The notes: generated from the letters alone by a model not told the origin. Counted from the stretch's first letter, positions 1 to 8,357 are shown. The stretch: DNA of 64,000 nucleotides from Pseudoalteromonas ostreae (GCF_018069805.1 NZ_JAGPYN010000004.1:1-64000), one strand, 5' to 3'. Numbers and translations: made by a program.

Positions 1-52
1 CACATTACCCCGTAAGGGGCTTTGGGATTAAAATAGAAAATAGAGTTTTTAT

Positions 53-406
53 TTAATTCGCCTTATACAAATCATGAAGACCTATTTTATCCGGGTCGTT
101 TAAAACTTTCTCTTGCTGTTTTTTATGAGTCAAAATCAGCTTACCTTTGTTTTCCCCATCTTCGATAGCTCTAGCACCATCAATTACAGAAAGGAGGCCA
201 AATAGAGCTTCATCTACTGCATCTGCAATAATACTCTCTACATTTATTCTAGAATCAGAAGATAAACTATTAAACCAGTCAGAACGATGCCTCTCATTTT
301 CTGAAACTCGCCTCCCAGGAGGATCTTCTAAGTTTTCGATAGTATCTTCAATTGCGCTTTCTCTAACTACTTTTTTTATAATTGAGATAAACTGTTCACT
401 ATTCAT
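53..406 (-). CDS. Probable immunity protein of the RHS toxin
   Basis: A 117-residue, acidic, cytoplasmic-looking protein with no signal peptide or membrane segment. I recognise no family. Its start lies one base past the stop of the RHS toxin gene, and its Shine-Dalgarno (AAAGG) is inside the last toxin codons, so the two are translationally coupled. A small soluble gene directly after the variable C-terminus of an RHS protein is the classical position of the cognate immunity protein, so the role is inferred from context alone. It could instead be an unrelated small cytosolic protein. Only a weak CCCC/GGGG hairpin follows it at 8-19. Confidence 0.7.
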   Translation of the reverse strand: MNSEQFISIIKKVVRESAIEDTIENLEDPPGRRVSENERHRSDWFNSLSSDSRINVESIIADAVDEALFGLLSVIDGARAIEDGENKGKLILTHKKQQEKVLNDPDKIGLHDLYKAN

Positions 407-407
407 A

Positions 408-3400
408 TTACTTACCTTTTATAAATGCACTAGGGTAACTTTCTTTATTCAAACGAATCAAATTTTGTAATGCACTATTGGGTGCATTTGTATGTTGTCG
501 TAAATCTTTAATATCCTTAGCCAGTAACCCTCTTGCATTTCCTTCATAGCCGCCTTTTATAGTAGGTATACGTCTATGCTCCCGGGCAGGAACAGCGATT
601 GACGGTGCAGTTTTAGGGTCATACCCATCAATAACTTGACTTGCTGGGTGCTTTTGAGCGGCATGATGTATATCCAGTTTGTCGCCAACAGCTGATCGTT
701 TACTTAAATCATTAAAAGCACCAACCTCATACTTTGAGACAGCTTCAGCACCTTGCCTTGAAGCACTAATTGCCATTCCGGCACCACCCGGTACAATTGG
801 AAGAGCAAGCGCTACACCATCAGCAGCAACCCCTAGTGCGTCAATGCCTGCGGCTCCGAAATTACCATTCCATAAGTTATTTCCTAATGAATATAAACCA
901 ACACTTAAACTTGCAGCATCCCACGCAGACTCAACGTACTGGCCAGTAGGATCAACATATTTATAAGGATTATTATTAGCGTAAGCATAGCGATTAAAGC
1001 TGTGAACATCACGGAATCCTATCGGATCATTCGAATAAAACCGCCCAATAACTGGATCATAATATCGTGCCTGCATATAACTCAACCCTAAGTCAGTGTC
1101 GAATTTATGTCCTGTGTACCCTACATCATCTTTGGGAGCTTCTATTGTTTCACCAAATGGGCGACTGTGTTGACGACTTTTATCTACACTTTGCGGTGTA
1201 ACGTTACCGTACTTGGCAATCAGTTTTTTACCTAAGTAAATATAGTTAGTACCGTTGCCTGTTATGGTGCTTCCTTTTTCTCTATATAGCAGCATACCAT
1301 CTTGGCTATACATTGAATAACTGGTGCCACTGGCATCAGTTTGTTTTACTCGGCGGTTATGGCCATCGTAGAGATAACTATTGCCTTTTGCAGTGGTAAG
1401 TTGGTTGGCCGCATTAAAATCTAAACTGTATACACCATTATATTCTATATTTCCGCGGCCATCATACCGAATAGAGCCATAACGACCACTTACGCCTGTT
1501 ACTTTAGATAAACGGTTTTTAGCGTAGTCATACGTATAGTTAAGTGTTTTCCCCTTATTTTTATAATAAGTGATATTGCCAAAACCGTCATAACGTAAGC
1601 TACTTGAACCAATTCCTGAGCCTCCTGTGGTACTGGTTAAACGGTCTAGGCCATCATACTGTAAATCCGTTAAACTATATGCGCTGTTTTGCCCATCATT
1701 AATTGAAGTTACATTTGCATTATTATCGTAATCATAAGTCAATGACATAACTGTACTAGGTAGGTTACTGCCACTTGGGCCTGTATCTTTTAGCTGCTTA
1801 GGTAGTAAGCTATCGCTATGTATTGTTGTTTCATGTTTTACGCCGTTACCATATGTAAATGAGTTCAACAAACCATTTGCATAATATGTAGCACTTTTGG
1901 CAAAGCTTAATGCAACGATTGTACCGTTATAAGTTTGGGCTTCTGTTGGTTCACCGAAACTATTAGGTTTGAAATTTACGACCGTGCCATCAGGGTAGCT
2001 AATCATGCTACGTTGCTGTAGGTCATTATAGGTATACTTCAACGTTAATGGTAATTGAGTGTCAATGTATAGCTGCTCTTCTTCCAACAGGTTCTGGTTA
2101 TTATACTCGTAGCGATGAATTACATTACCCGCAGTTAGCGTTTTAACATTACCATTATTGTCTCGCTCATAAGTCACATCGCCTGAATTATCTGGATAGT
2201 TAATTGTTTGAAGTTCGCCTAAATTATCGTAGCTAAAAGAGGTGCTCAAAGCTGGTTGAGTTGCGCTACATTTGGTGTTTGTGACACCTGCTTTGCTCCA
2301 AACTAGCTTACCTAAAGCATTATGCTTATAAAGTGTATTACCCACATCTGGACGGGTTGTTAAACATAATTGCTTGTAGTCATCGTAATAGCGATTTTCT
2401 GTGATTGTTTTAAATGCCCCAGCTTTAGTTAACCCTTGTTGCGCAATCGAGTGAGTTAAGCCAAATACATCAATCTCAATTGTTGTAGTTACACTCTCGG
2501 GAGATTTAATGTCAATTGCACGTTCATAACTTGGTGAACCAAATGCTTGATATTTTGTGGTGGTAGTATTATGTTCAGCGTCAGTAAGCTGTATTTTATT
2601 ACCTGCTAGATATTTATAATTAACAGTCCCCAGCCCACTTGTTGATATTGTTGTAAGTCGATTGATAAAATCAAACGTTTTATTGATTCCTTTTGTTTGA
2701 CTGTTACAACTGCTTAAACTGTCACTCCAATAAGATGAACAAATTTGTTGATTATTTTTATCATAGCCATAGCTTTGGTAATACGTATTAGCACCATCTG
2801 ATTTAGATAAACTGGTTAAACGTAGAAGGCCATCATAAGTTTCAGTCTGTGTGAATCTCACATCACCTGCGCAAGTTTCACCGTCATCGCTGAGTTCACA
2901 CGACTGTACAGTGCGAGTTAGAGTGCCATTAGCGTTAGTAGCCCAAGTATAAAGTGTATCTGCCCAGCTTTTCGTGTCTCCTGTATCGTTTTCTAAATCA
3001 ATCGATTTAATATTACCCTGAGCATCGTATAGATAATGAGTAGTAACATCGTTATAGTCTGTACTACTTTTTATCCAGCCGTTATTATCTACAGCCTGAC
3101 TCATGCTTATTGTAGTACCTTTATAACGAGATGGAACTGTAATTAATTGAGGTTGCCCACGGTTATAATCTTTATACTCGATGAAGCGGTTTCCAACGCC
3201 TGCAGTTTTTAGAGAGTTAAATTCTACTCTCTCTAATTCTCCGTGATCGGTATATTTCGTAAAGCGTTTTTTCCAAACACCAAAGCTCTTCTGCTCATAA
3301 GGAAGGCCTAAGTTATTGTATAGACCAGCTGATGTATAAGCGTTGTGGTAACTAATCTCAGAAACTACTTGATATTTTTCATCTACATCTGTCTCTGACA

Positions 3401-5123
3401 CAGAAGTGATTTTAGGTAATCCTATTAGCCAGTTAGATAAATTGTTATAATAACTTAATTTTGTAAACTTAGTTTTCCCTGCAAATACTTCTTTTATTTT
3501 TTTGGGCTTTCCATAAATATCATGCTCTAAATAATCTGTTGTGTAAGTATTTCCATCTTGAATGATCTCCTTTTTAACCAATTTTACTTTTGTTGTTAAA
3601 GAATCAGGTATATCTTTCGGATAATCCAGAAATGTGAATTCACCGATCTCTGCTAATTTCTCATAAGTATAATTAATTTTTTTCGAGTCAGTATTACGTT
3701 TAAATTCTTGACTAATTAACTGCCCATGTTGAAATGATTTATCATTTTTATAAATATGAGACTCTGAATCCAAGCCCTTTGTAACGGTAACTTTAACAGT
3801 ATTATTTGAATGATTCTGATAATTAAATACCCAATTATCAACTGTTTTTACGGCATTTTTAGTTAGACGGGTATGAAGGCGAATATTTGTGTCGTAAGGA
3901 TCATTTTTAAGCTTATTAAACACTTTATACGCATAATCAATTGTCCCTCCCGAAGGAAGTTTTACTTGAGTTAATAAGTTAGGGCCTTCAAATTGAGGAA
4001 CAATACCTGGGTCTTCATCTCTATATGATTTTTCACCTTCATATTTATATTTCCAAGTAGTGCCATCAGGATTAATAACTTCCTCTAGATAATGTTCTAG
4101 CTTTCCAACATGGTCATCCAATTTATACTTATAATTCCACTCCCGACCATTGATACTAATAGTATCAATTGAACCTCCAAAACCAGCACTATCTTTATAA
4201 TCAAAATTAACTATTTGTTCCCCAGCAGCATCATTACGAGTAATTTTAGTTAGTTTTGTCGAGTATACTGGTAGTTTATATTTCGTTCTTAAGTAACCAT
4301 TTCTGTCCCTAATTTCATAAAAACCATTACCAGTTTCATAACTGTAAGTTATTTTATTGTTATGTAGGTCTTCAATTTTCGATGCAAATAACGTGTTATT
4401 TCCAGGTTCATTCCATTGATATAAAAGCCCTGTATAATTATAAAATGCACGCATTACATCCATTGTGTAAGTAATCCCTTGAGGTGACTTTACAATAAAA
4501 CCTTCGCCATTAGAGGTACATGAAACTACCCAGTCAGAAGTTGTTACCCACTTTGTATTAGCTGGATATCGAGAACTAGTATCTGTATTTTTTAGTAAAT
4601 TTTGAGCTGGTTGTCCTGGAATTTTCAATTGCATTCCAGCCCAATATTTTTTGGCTATTGGCATACCAGTATTTTTTTGCGAGGCCCGTCCATCTCCTGG
4701 ATAAGGATCATTACAAATACCCGTGCGAGTAGTTCTAGTAACGTCAATGATATTATCAAACTCTTCTGGCTGCCAACCCGAAGTAATTCCCCACGGAGTG
4801 GTAGGAATAACAATGCGTGGAATTTCAAAATGCCAATTAACCATAGAACCTACAGTAGCTTGGTAACCTAAAACACGTTCATTTAAGTTGTGACTTCGAG
4901 AAATAATAATATCCATACCACGACTTCCTGGTATAACTGCATCAACCGTTTCATAACTTAACTTACCACTGAGATAATTAATTATTTCACCAGTTGACTG
5001 TTGCTGCACCGTTTTGGAGTAAATATCTTTTGAGCCTTGATAATCTTTCTCTGAAGCTATTGAGTATTGATTTATAAAAAGCAATGTAAACAAGATTAAA
5101 TTACTTTTTCTAATGCAGTTCAT
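408..5123 (-). CDS. Secreted RHS/YD-repeat protein with C-terminal nuclease-like toxin domain
   Basis: A very long YD-repeat protein (many YDxxGxL-type repeats). It ends in the RHS-associated core: PFGE, GYTGHKFD, LGLSYMQARYYDP, GRFYSNDP and NRYAYANNNP-KYVDPTG. After the core come an Ala/Gly-rich hydrophobic stretch and a terminal domain of about 90 residues with LDIHHA, EHRRIPT and LLAKDI motifs. The clustered histidines suggest an HNH/endonuclease-VII-like toxin, but the exact class is inferred. I chose the start at 5123 because it gives a canonical signal peptide (MNCIRKSNLILFTLLF) with AAAGGAA upstream. Another ATG at 5171, with AAGGAG four bases after the previous gene's stop, is also possible. 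The family normally exports a shell encapsulating the toxin tip. The usual HTD-LGSP motif ahead of PFGE is missing here. The C-terminal part is the region expected to vary between strains. Confidence 0.87.
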   Translation of the reverse strand: MNCIRKSNLILFTLLFINQYSIASEKDYQGSKDIYSKTVQQQSTGEIINYLSGKLSYETVDAVIPGSRGMDIIISRSHNLNERVLGYQATVGSMVNWHFEIPRIVIPTTPWGITSGWQPEEFDNIIDVTRTTRTGICNDPYPGDGRASQKNTGMPIAKKYWAGMQLKIPGQPAQNLLKNTDTSSRYPANTKWVTTSDWVVSCTSNGEGFIVKSPQGITYTMDVMRAFYNYTGLLYQWNEPGNNTLFASKIEDLHNNKITYSYETGNGFYEIRDRNGYLRTKYKLPVYSTKLTKITRNDAAGEQIVNFDYKDSAGFGGSIDTISINGREWNYKYKLDDHVGKLEHYLEEVINPDGTTWKYKYEGEKSYRDEDPGIVPQFEGPNLLTQVKLPSGGTIDYAYKVFNKLKNDPYDTNIRLHTRLTKNAVKTVDNWVFNYQNHSNNTVKVTVTKGLDSESHIYKNDKSFQHGQLISQEFKRNTDSKKINYTYEKLAEIGEFTFLDYPKDIPDSLTTKVKLVKKEIIQDGNTYTTDYLEHDIYGKPKKIKEVFAGKTKFTKLSYYNNLSNWLIGLPKITSVSETDVDEKYQVVSEISYHNAYTSAGLYNNLGLPYEQKSFGVWKKRFTKYTDHGELERVEFNSLKTAGVGNRFIEYKDYNRGQPQLITVPSRYKGTTISMSQAVDNNGWIKSSTDYNDVTTHYLYDAQGNIKSIDLENDTGDTKSWADTLYTWATNANGTLTRTVQSCELSDDGETCAGDVRFTQTETYDGLLRLTSLSKSDGANTYYQSYGYDKNNQQICSSYWSDSLSSCNSQTKGINKTFDFINRLTTISTSGLGTVNYKYLAGNKIQLTDAEHNTTTTKYQAFGSPSYERAIDIKSPESVTTTIEIDVFGLTHSIAQQGLTKAGAFKTITENRYYDDYKQLCLTTRPDVGNTLYKHNALGKLVWSKAGVTNTKCSATQPALSTSFSYDNLGELQTINYPDNSGDVTYERDNNGNVKTLTAGNVIHRYEYNNQNLLEEEQLYIDTQLPLTLKYTYNDLQQRSMISYPDGTVVNFKPNSFGEPTEAQTYNGTIVALSFAKSATYYANGLLNSFTYGNGVKHETTIHSDSLLPKQLKDTGPSGSNLPSTVMSLTYDYDNNANVTSINDGQNSAYSLTDLQYDGLDRLTSTTGGSGIGSSSLRYDGFGNITYYKNKGKTLNYTYDYAKNRLSKVTGVSGRYGSIRYDGRGNIEYNGVYSLDFNAANQLTTAKGNSYLYDGHNRRVKQTDASGTSYSMYSQDGMLLYREKGSTITGNGTNYIYLGKKLIAKYGNVTPQSVDKSRQHSRPFGETIEAPKDDVGYTGHKFDTDLGLSYMQARYYDPVIGRFYSNDPIGFRDVHSFNRYAYANNNPYKYVDPTGQYVESAWDAASLSVGLYSLGNNLWNGNFGAAGIDALGVAADGVALALPIVPGGAGMAISASRQGAEAVSKYEVGAFNDLSKRSAVGDKLDIHHAAQKHPASQVIDGYDPKTAPSIAVPAREHRRIPTIKGGYEGNARGLLAKDIKDLRQHTNAPNSALQNLIRLNKESYPSAFIKGK

Positions 5124-5175
5124 AATGAGTTCCTTTACGATTTGCTGTAACTGAGTAGAGCCATTTTCCATTAAA

Positions 5176-5619
5176 TTATTCTCCTTTTGTCTCAACAACT
5201 GGACTACCAAGCAAATCCGTGTGTATAAATATTATTTGTTTTTTCAAAGCCACGCTATTACTCCAAAGCCCACTGTTATTACAAGAGGTATAGCTACACG
5301 CCATAATCCTAATGCTCGAAATACCAACTGGTAGAGGCGAAAATGTGACTGAATTAGAATCAACTTCCCTTAGCAAAACCCAATTACCGTTACTATCTAA
5401 TCCTTCAACACGATATTTACTTGCATGCTGAATATCATTCCAAGTTATGGTGACACCATTTGAAAGTTTCACTAGAGTCACATTACTCGGTTGGTTATAT
5501 TTTTCACTAGGAATAAACGGAATTATGATAAAATTACCGCCATTACTAATCGGTATCCATGTAGTTCCTGCTTTTAATGTTCCTGTAAAAAGTAACATTA
5601 GCATTAATATTTTTTTCAT
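5176..5619 (-). CDS. Small secreted FnIII protein ending in an RHS HTDLLGSP motif
   Basis: A 147-residue exported protein: N-terminal signal peptide (MKKILMLMLLFTGTLKAG), then one fibronectin type III-like domain (about residues 38-125, with WNDIQHASKYRVEG and ending SGLWSNSVAL). Its last residues read FIHTDLLGSPVVETKGE. HTD-LGSP is a hallmark of the RHS core, usually found inside the large protein just before PFGE. Here it ends a separate short gene and is absent at the matching place downstream. The stop is four bases before a possible start of the RHS gene, so they look like one transcript. It may be a truncated RHS relative left by rearrangement, or a real accessory subunit. Confidence 0.7.
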   Translation of the reverse strand: MKKILMLMLLFTGTLKAGTTWIPISNGGNFIIIPFIPSEKYNQPSNVTLVKLSNGVTITWNDIQHASKYRVEGLDSNGNWVLLREVDSNSVTFSPLPVGISSIRIMACSYTSCNNSGLWSNSVALKKQIIFIHTDLLGSPVVETKGE

Positions 5620-5660
5620 AGTCCCTCACGGATAAATTTTGGGTGTTTCATAGTTAATCC

Positions 5661-6020
5661 TTAAAACATTATTCGCGTTATTTTTCTGTAAACATTTGGA
5701 GTGGCACCCCAAGCATCACAATTATCAACTTCACTGTATGCTATTGATGCTGGTACACCCGCCATTTTTGCAGCTAATAAAGTGCTATACATTCTATTAC
5801 GAGACTCTTCTGTGTATGAGGCTGGTATTATAAAGTGTTCTTTATTACTACAGGCAGCTACAGGGGCTCCATTGTTACCTTTTAATTTCACTAAAATTTG
5901 GTTTTGGTTATACAAAGTCAGCGTTTCAATTTCGCCAGTTGAATTAAGCCATGCAGCTTTAACTGTACTTGGAAGTAAAAAAAGAAAACTTACTAGTAAT
6001 AATTTACTTAAAATATTCAT
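5661..6020 (-). CDS. Small secreted protein, family with two paralogues nearby
   Basis: A 119-residue protein with a clear signal peptide (cleavage near TVKA-AW) and two cysteines in the mature part (AACSN and DNCDAWG), suggesting a periplasmic or secreted disulfide protein. The central RNRMYSTLLAAKMAGVP block followed by IAYSEVDNCD and a final KITRI strand recurs in the neighbours at 6044-6370 and 7232-7559. The pattern (strand, GxPVxAC, long helix, strands) loosely resembles the B-subunit fold of subtilase-cytotoxin-type AB5 toxins. That likeness is from memory and is weak. No certain function; downstream of the others in a likely transcript that runs into the RHS genes. Confidence 0.6.
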   Translation of the reverse strand: MNILSKLLLVSFLFLLPSTVKAAWLNSTGEIETLTLYNQNQILVKLKGNNGAPVAACSNKEHFIIPASYTEESRNRMYSTLLAAKMAGVPASIAYSEVDNCDAWGATPNVYRKITRIMF

Positions 6021-6043
6021 TATAAAAATCTCTTTATGATAAT

Positions 6044-6370
6044 TTATTTAGGGCTATCAGTTTTAATACTGAAGGAGGTAATTGGTAAAAAATTTTTGTT
6101 ACCGCACCAATTGCTTAGTGGATCACCAGGAAAAAATTGCGCTGTTTTACTACCTGTTGCCATTGAAAACATCGCCATAGATAAAAAATGATCCTGCTTC
6201 TTTTCACCCACGACCGATTTTAGTACTACATACCAATTTCCTGCATCTGTATGAATTGCAAAATCATCACCACAATAAAATATTTGGTCAACAGTTTGCC
6301 CTACTGTTGCTACAGCCTGAGTACTAAAAAAAGTGAGTGTCATCAAAATCGCAATTATGTTTTTTATCAT
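6044..6370 (-). CDS. Small secreted protein, paralogue of the 5661-6020 gene
   Basis: A 108-residue exported protein with a signal peptide ending near TQAVA. The mature domain has two cysteines (FYCGDD, NWCGNK) and the family layout: WYVVLKS strand, helix with FLSMAMFSMATGS, then FLPITSFSI as last strand. It aligns by eye with the preceding and following small genes, so these are likely tandem duplicates that diverged strongly. It lies just downstream (in transcription) of the IS200-type element, which separates it from the two broken copies. Function unknown; an antibacterial or adhesive secreted role is only a guess from the RHS neighbourhood. Confidence 0.6.
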   Translation of the reverse strand: MIKNIIAILMTLTFFSTQAVATVGQTVDQIFYCGDDFAIHTDAGNWYVVLKSVVGEKKQDHFLSMAMFSMATGSKTAQFFPGDPLSNWCGNKNFLPITSFSIKTDSPK

Positions 6371-6400
6371 TTATTCATCTACCTTATTATTAGTTAACTG

Positions 6401-7000
6401 ACCTCCGGCAAAGCCGGAGGCTTATTTGATTACGCCCTCAAAGGGCTAAAGAAAACGCCCAAGGCGTACTACACTTGAAACTTTAATTGATCTCGGTGTT
6501 CATCATCCTTTTCTTGGTTTCGAATATAATCTATAACCATATTTTCATCTAAACCAACTGTCGATACAAAATAACCTCGAGCCCAAAAGTTTTCCCCATT
6601 GAAATTTCGTTGTCGCCCTCGGAAGTTTTTTGCTATCGAAATTGCGCTTTTTCCTTTCAAATAACCGACAACATTAGAAACTGCAAATTTTGGAGGTATA
6701 CTCAAACACATATGAACGTGATCTTTCATTAAATGCCCTTCTTCAATTATTACCCCTTTCCTTTTAGCTAATTCATGAAACGTCTCACCTAAGTGCTTCC
6801 TAATCGCTCCGTAAATCAACTTTTGTCTCTTTTTGGGAATAAATACAATATGGTATTTACAATCCCAACGAGTATGAGGCAAACTCTTATAGTCTCGCAT
6901 AGGTTATTTCCTCTTTACTTTTGGTCGAGCAAAGAAGATACCCCTACCGTTGTCACGGTCAAACCTATGCGAGTCACCCCAGCTGAGCTGGGGGTTTATC
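6401..7000 (-). mobile_element. IS200/IS605-type insertion sequence
   Basis: A single HUH transposase gene is flanked by the subterminal hairpins expected of this family: CCTCCGGCaaaGCCGGAGG at 6402-6420 on one side and CCCCAGC/GCTGGGG at 6977-6993 on the other. Two extra small hairpins (GCCCTcaaAGGGC at 6434-6446; CGCCcaaGGCG at 6456-6466) sit between the gene and the low-coordinate end. There are no terminal inverted repeats and no visible target duplication, as expected for single-strand transposition. Exact ends are uncertain by about ten bases. It sits between small secreted genes, abutting the stop of a decayed one. Confidence 0.75.
6469..6900 (-). CDS. tnpA: IS200-like Y1 (HUH) transposase
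   Basis: 143 residues, full length for the family. It carries the HUH motif at residues 61-63 (DHVHM) and the catalytic tyrosine candidate Y125 in MVIDYIRNQE. WARGYFVSTVG is the usual conserved block between them. This enzyme cuts and joins single-stranded ends at subterminal hairpins. No tnpB accessory gene accompanies it. The frame is open and all catalytic residues are present, so the element may still be active. Confidence 0.93.
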   Translation of the reverse strand: MRDYKSLPHTRWDCKYHIVFIPKKRQKLIYGAIRKHLGETFHELAKRKGVIIEEGHLMKDHVHMCLSIPPKFAVSNVVGYLKGKSAISIAKNFRGRQRNFNGENFWARGYFVSTVGLDENMVIDYIRNQEKDDEHRDQLKFQV

Positions 7001-7009
7001 AATGTTTAA

Positions 7010-7204
7010 TTAATCACCTAGCTTAAAATGATAGAGGCCATGGTTTTTATATAGATTGACCCAATCACCTTTACTACAACTTTTATCTGTGTCGATATCA
7101 AACCAAAAGGTTACGTTTTACTGTGTAGTTTGTGCTAAAGCAAGCTGCTATATAACGCTTTACAAAATTGAGATTAGAAGTGGCAAGATAATTCTAAATT
7201 TCAT
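7010..7204 (-). pseudogene. Decayed copy of the small secreted protein family
   Basis: Not visible as a single open frame. Reading the minus strand from 7204, AAAGGAAA precedes an ATG that opens a signal-peptide-like start (MKFRIILPLLISIL) and then stops. In a second frame follows KALYSSLL, which matches the YSTLL helix of the family. In a third frame comes VTFWFDIDTDKSC...DWVNLYKNHGLYHF, ending at a stop at 7010. So at least two frameshifts and an internal deletion have removed the mature N-terminal half. The stop lies next to the presumed IS200 end. It is a remnant, not a working gene. Confidence 0.55.
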
Positions 7205-7231
7205 TCGATAATTTCCTTTTTAATTAATACT

Positions 7232-7559
7232 TTAATCATTTACCCATATACTGGTAATTCTTTTACTACTTTGATTTTGCCCTGAACAACCCGTAACATA
7301 AAAAGAAACACTTTTATTAGCAGCATACGCAAGCATTAACGTACTGGTAATAATTTCGTACCCTAGTTCAGATGGTGTTATAGCAACCCAACTAGAACTT
7401 GCACATTGTTCAGGGAAGTTATTACCATTAAGCATTGTTATATCAACTTCAGCCATAACCCAACTTCCATTCACATAAAGTTATTTTACTTGATGACGTT
7501 TCCCCTGCAGCTACAGTAAATGTAGCGAATATTAAAGTGATACAAATTAAAATTTTCAT
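7232..7559 (-). pseudogene. Frameshifted small secreted protein of the same family
   Basis: From ATG at 7559 (AAAGGAT upstream) the minus strand encodes a signal peptide (MKILICITLIFATFTVAAG) and then SSSKIT before running into a stop. The rest of the domain continues in another frame from a GTG at 7474 (VNGSWVMAEVD... to KRITSIWVND). Removing one T in the ACTTTATGTG stretch near 7477-7486 would join them as KITYVNGSW. The C-terminal part shows the family pattern: STLMLAYAANKSVSFYV, cysteines at EQCASS and TGCSG, final ITSIWV. Either a recent one-base insertion or a sequencing error. Confidence 0.6.
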
Positions 7560-7574
7560 AAGTATCCTTTTAGT

Positions 7575-8105
7575 TTATATTTTTGATAAGTAATCATTGA
7601 GAGTAGAGATGATTAGCTCGTCAGTTACATGGTTTTTTGTTTTAAGGTTTTCTAAAGGTAGAGAGATGTTATTTTCAGTTTTTGTATTTTCAAATACGTG
7701 AATTTCACCGTTAATAAAAGTAATACTGCCATCAATTATGACTACTGTTGGGTCTTTTTCTCCAGAAACTGATTGAAACTTGAGTTTATTAATTTTCAAT
7801 AATTGAATTTTTTTGTTTTGTAATTGAAGGGTATTATGCTGAATGATTAATGATGCAAACCGACTTTCAAGGTTTTGATAATTAATAGTTGATTGAATTT
7901 TTTTCCCAATACCAATATCGATAGCTACCCCAATAGCTAAACCTGAAGGTCCCATTGCAGACATAAGTGCGATTCCTGCACCAGCTCCTTTACCGGAAAA
8001 AGTAACTTCTTGCGATATATTTACCTCAATTGGTGTTGTGTTAAGGGTTTGACACCCTAAAAGCATTAGAAGAGATAAAATTATTATTTTTTTTAAAAAA
8101 CTCAC
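7575..8105 (-). CDS. Lipoprotein with glycine-rich hydrophobic segment
   Basis: 176 residues. The N-terminus is a lipoprotein signal (LMLLGC, lipidated Cys18). Residues about 40-70 are a Gly/Ala-rich hydrophobic stretch (GKGAGAGIALMSAMGPSG and beyond), reminiscent of glycine-zipper membrane segments. The C-terminal part is Lys/Asn-rich with beta-strand character. Codon usage is AT-rich like the rest of the island. It is the first gene of the minus-strand island, about 15 bases upstream of the frameshifted small secreted gene. I do not recognise a family; an envelope protein tied to the neighbouring secreted proteins is possible. Confidence 0.6.
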   Translation of the reverse strand: MSFLKKIIILSLLMLLGCQTLNTTPIEVNISQEVTFSGKGAGAGIALMSAMGPSGLAIGVAIDIGIGKKIQSTINYQNLESRFASLIIQHNTLQLQNKKIQLLKINKLKFQSVSGEKDPTVVIIDGSITFINGEIHVFENTKTENNISLPLENLKTKNHVTDELIISTLNDYLSKI

Positions 8106-8195
8106 CTTTATTCGATCCGTGAACTATATTGGAAATCATGCCTATTGAAGGATGAGTCTAACAAAGCGACGGAATTATAAAGAAAGAAATACGAT

Positions 8196-8217
8196 TTGTA
8201 AATATTCCAATTTACAA
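8196..8217. promoter_or_regulatory. Inverted repeat upstream of the lipoprotein gene, possible operator
   Basis: TTGTAAAT - 6 bases - ATTTACAA is a perfect 8-base dyad about 90 bases upstream of the lipoprotein start. No T-run follows, so it is more like a dimeric repressor site than a terminator. Which regulator would bind is unknown. Confidence 0.3.
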
Positions 8218-8316
8218 TACAGCATTAAGCACTAGTTCATAGTCCGCTTTTTCGAACATCCTTTTATATTTAACACTTTCCCCAGCATAAAAATAATAAA
8301 TTAAAGTATTAGAATA

Positions 8317-8347
8317 AAGGAGTCAGGTAGTTAGCCCACTCCTTTTT
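8317..8347. terminator. Hairpin after cusA
   Basis: AAGGAGT...ACTCCTT stem about 10 bases past the cusA stop, with a T-run on the plus side and a shorter one on the minus side. It probably ends the cus transcript. Confidence 0.5.
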
Positions 8348-8357
8348 ATTATCTGCT

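Noticed and set aside
5124..5210. Longest RHS start at 5210
   Set aside because: Would add a non-signal region overlapping the previous gene's end; ATG at 5123 gives a clean signal peptide with a ribosome site.
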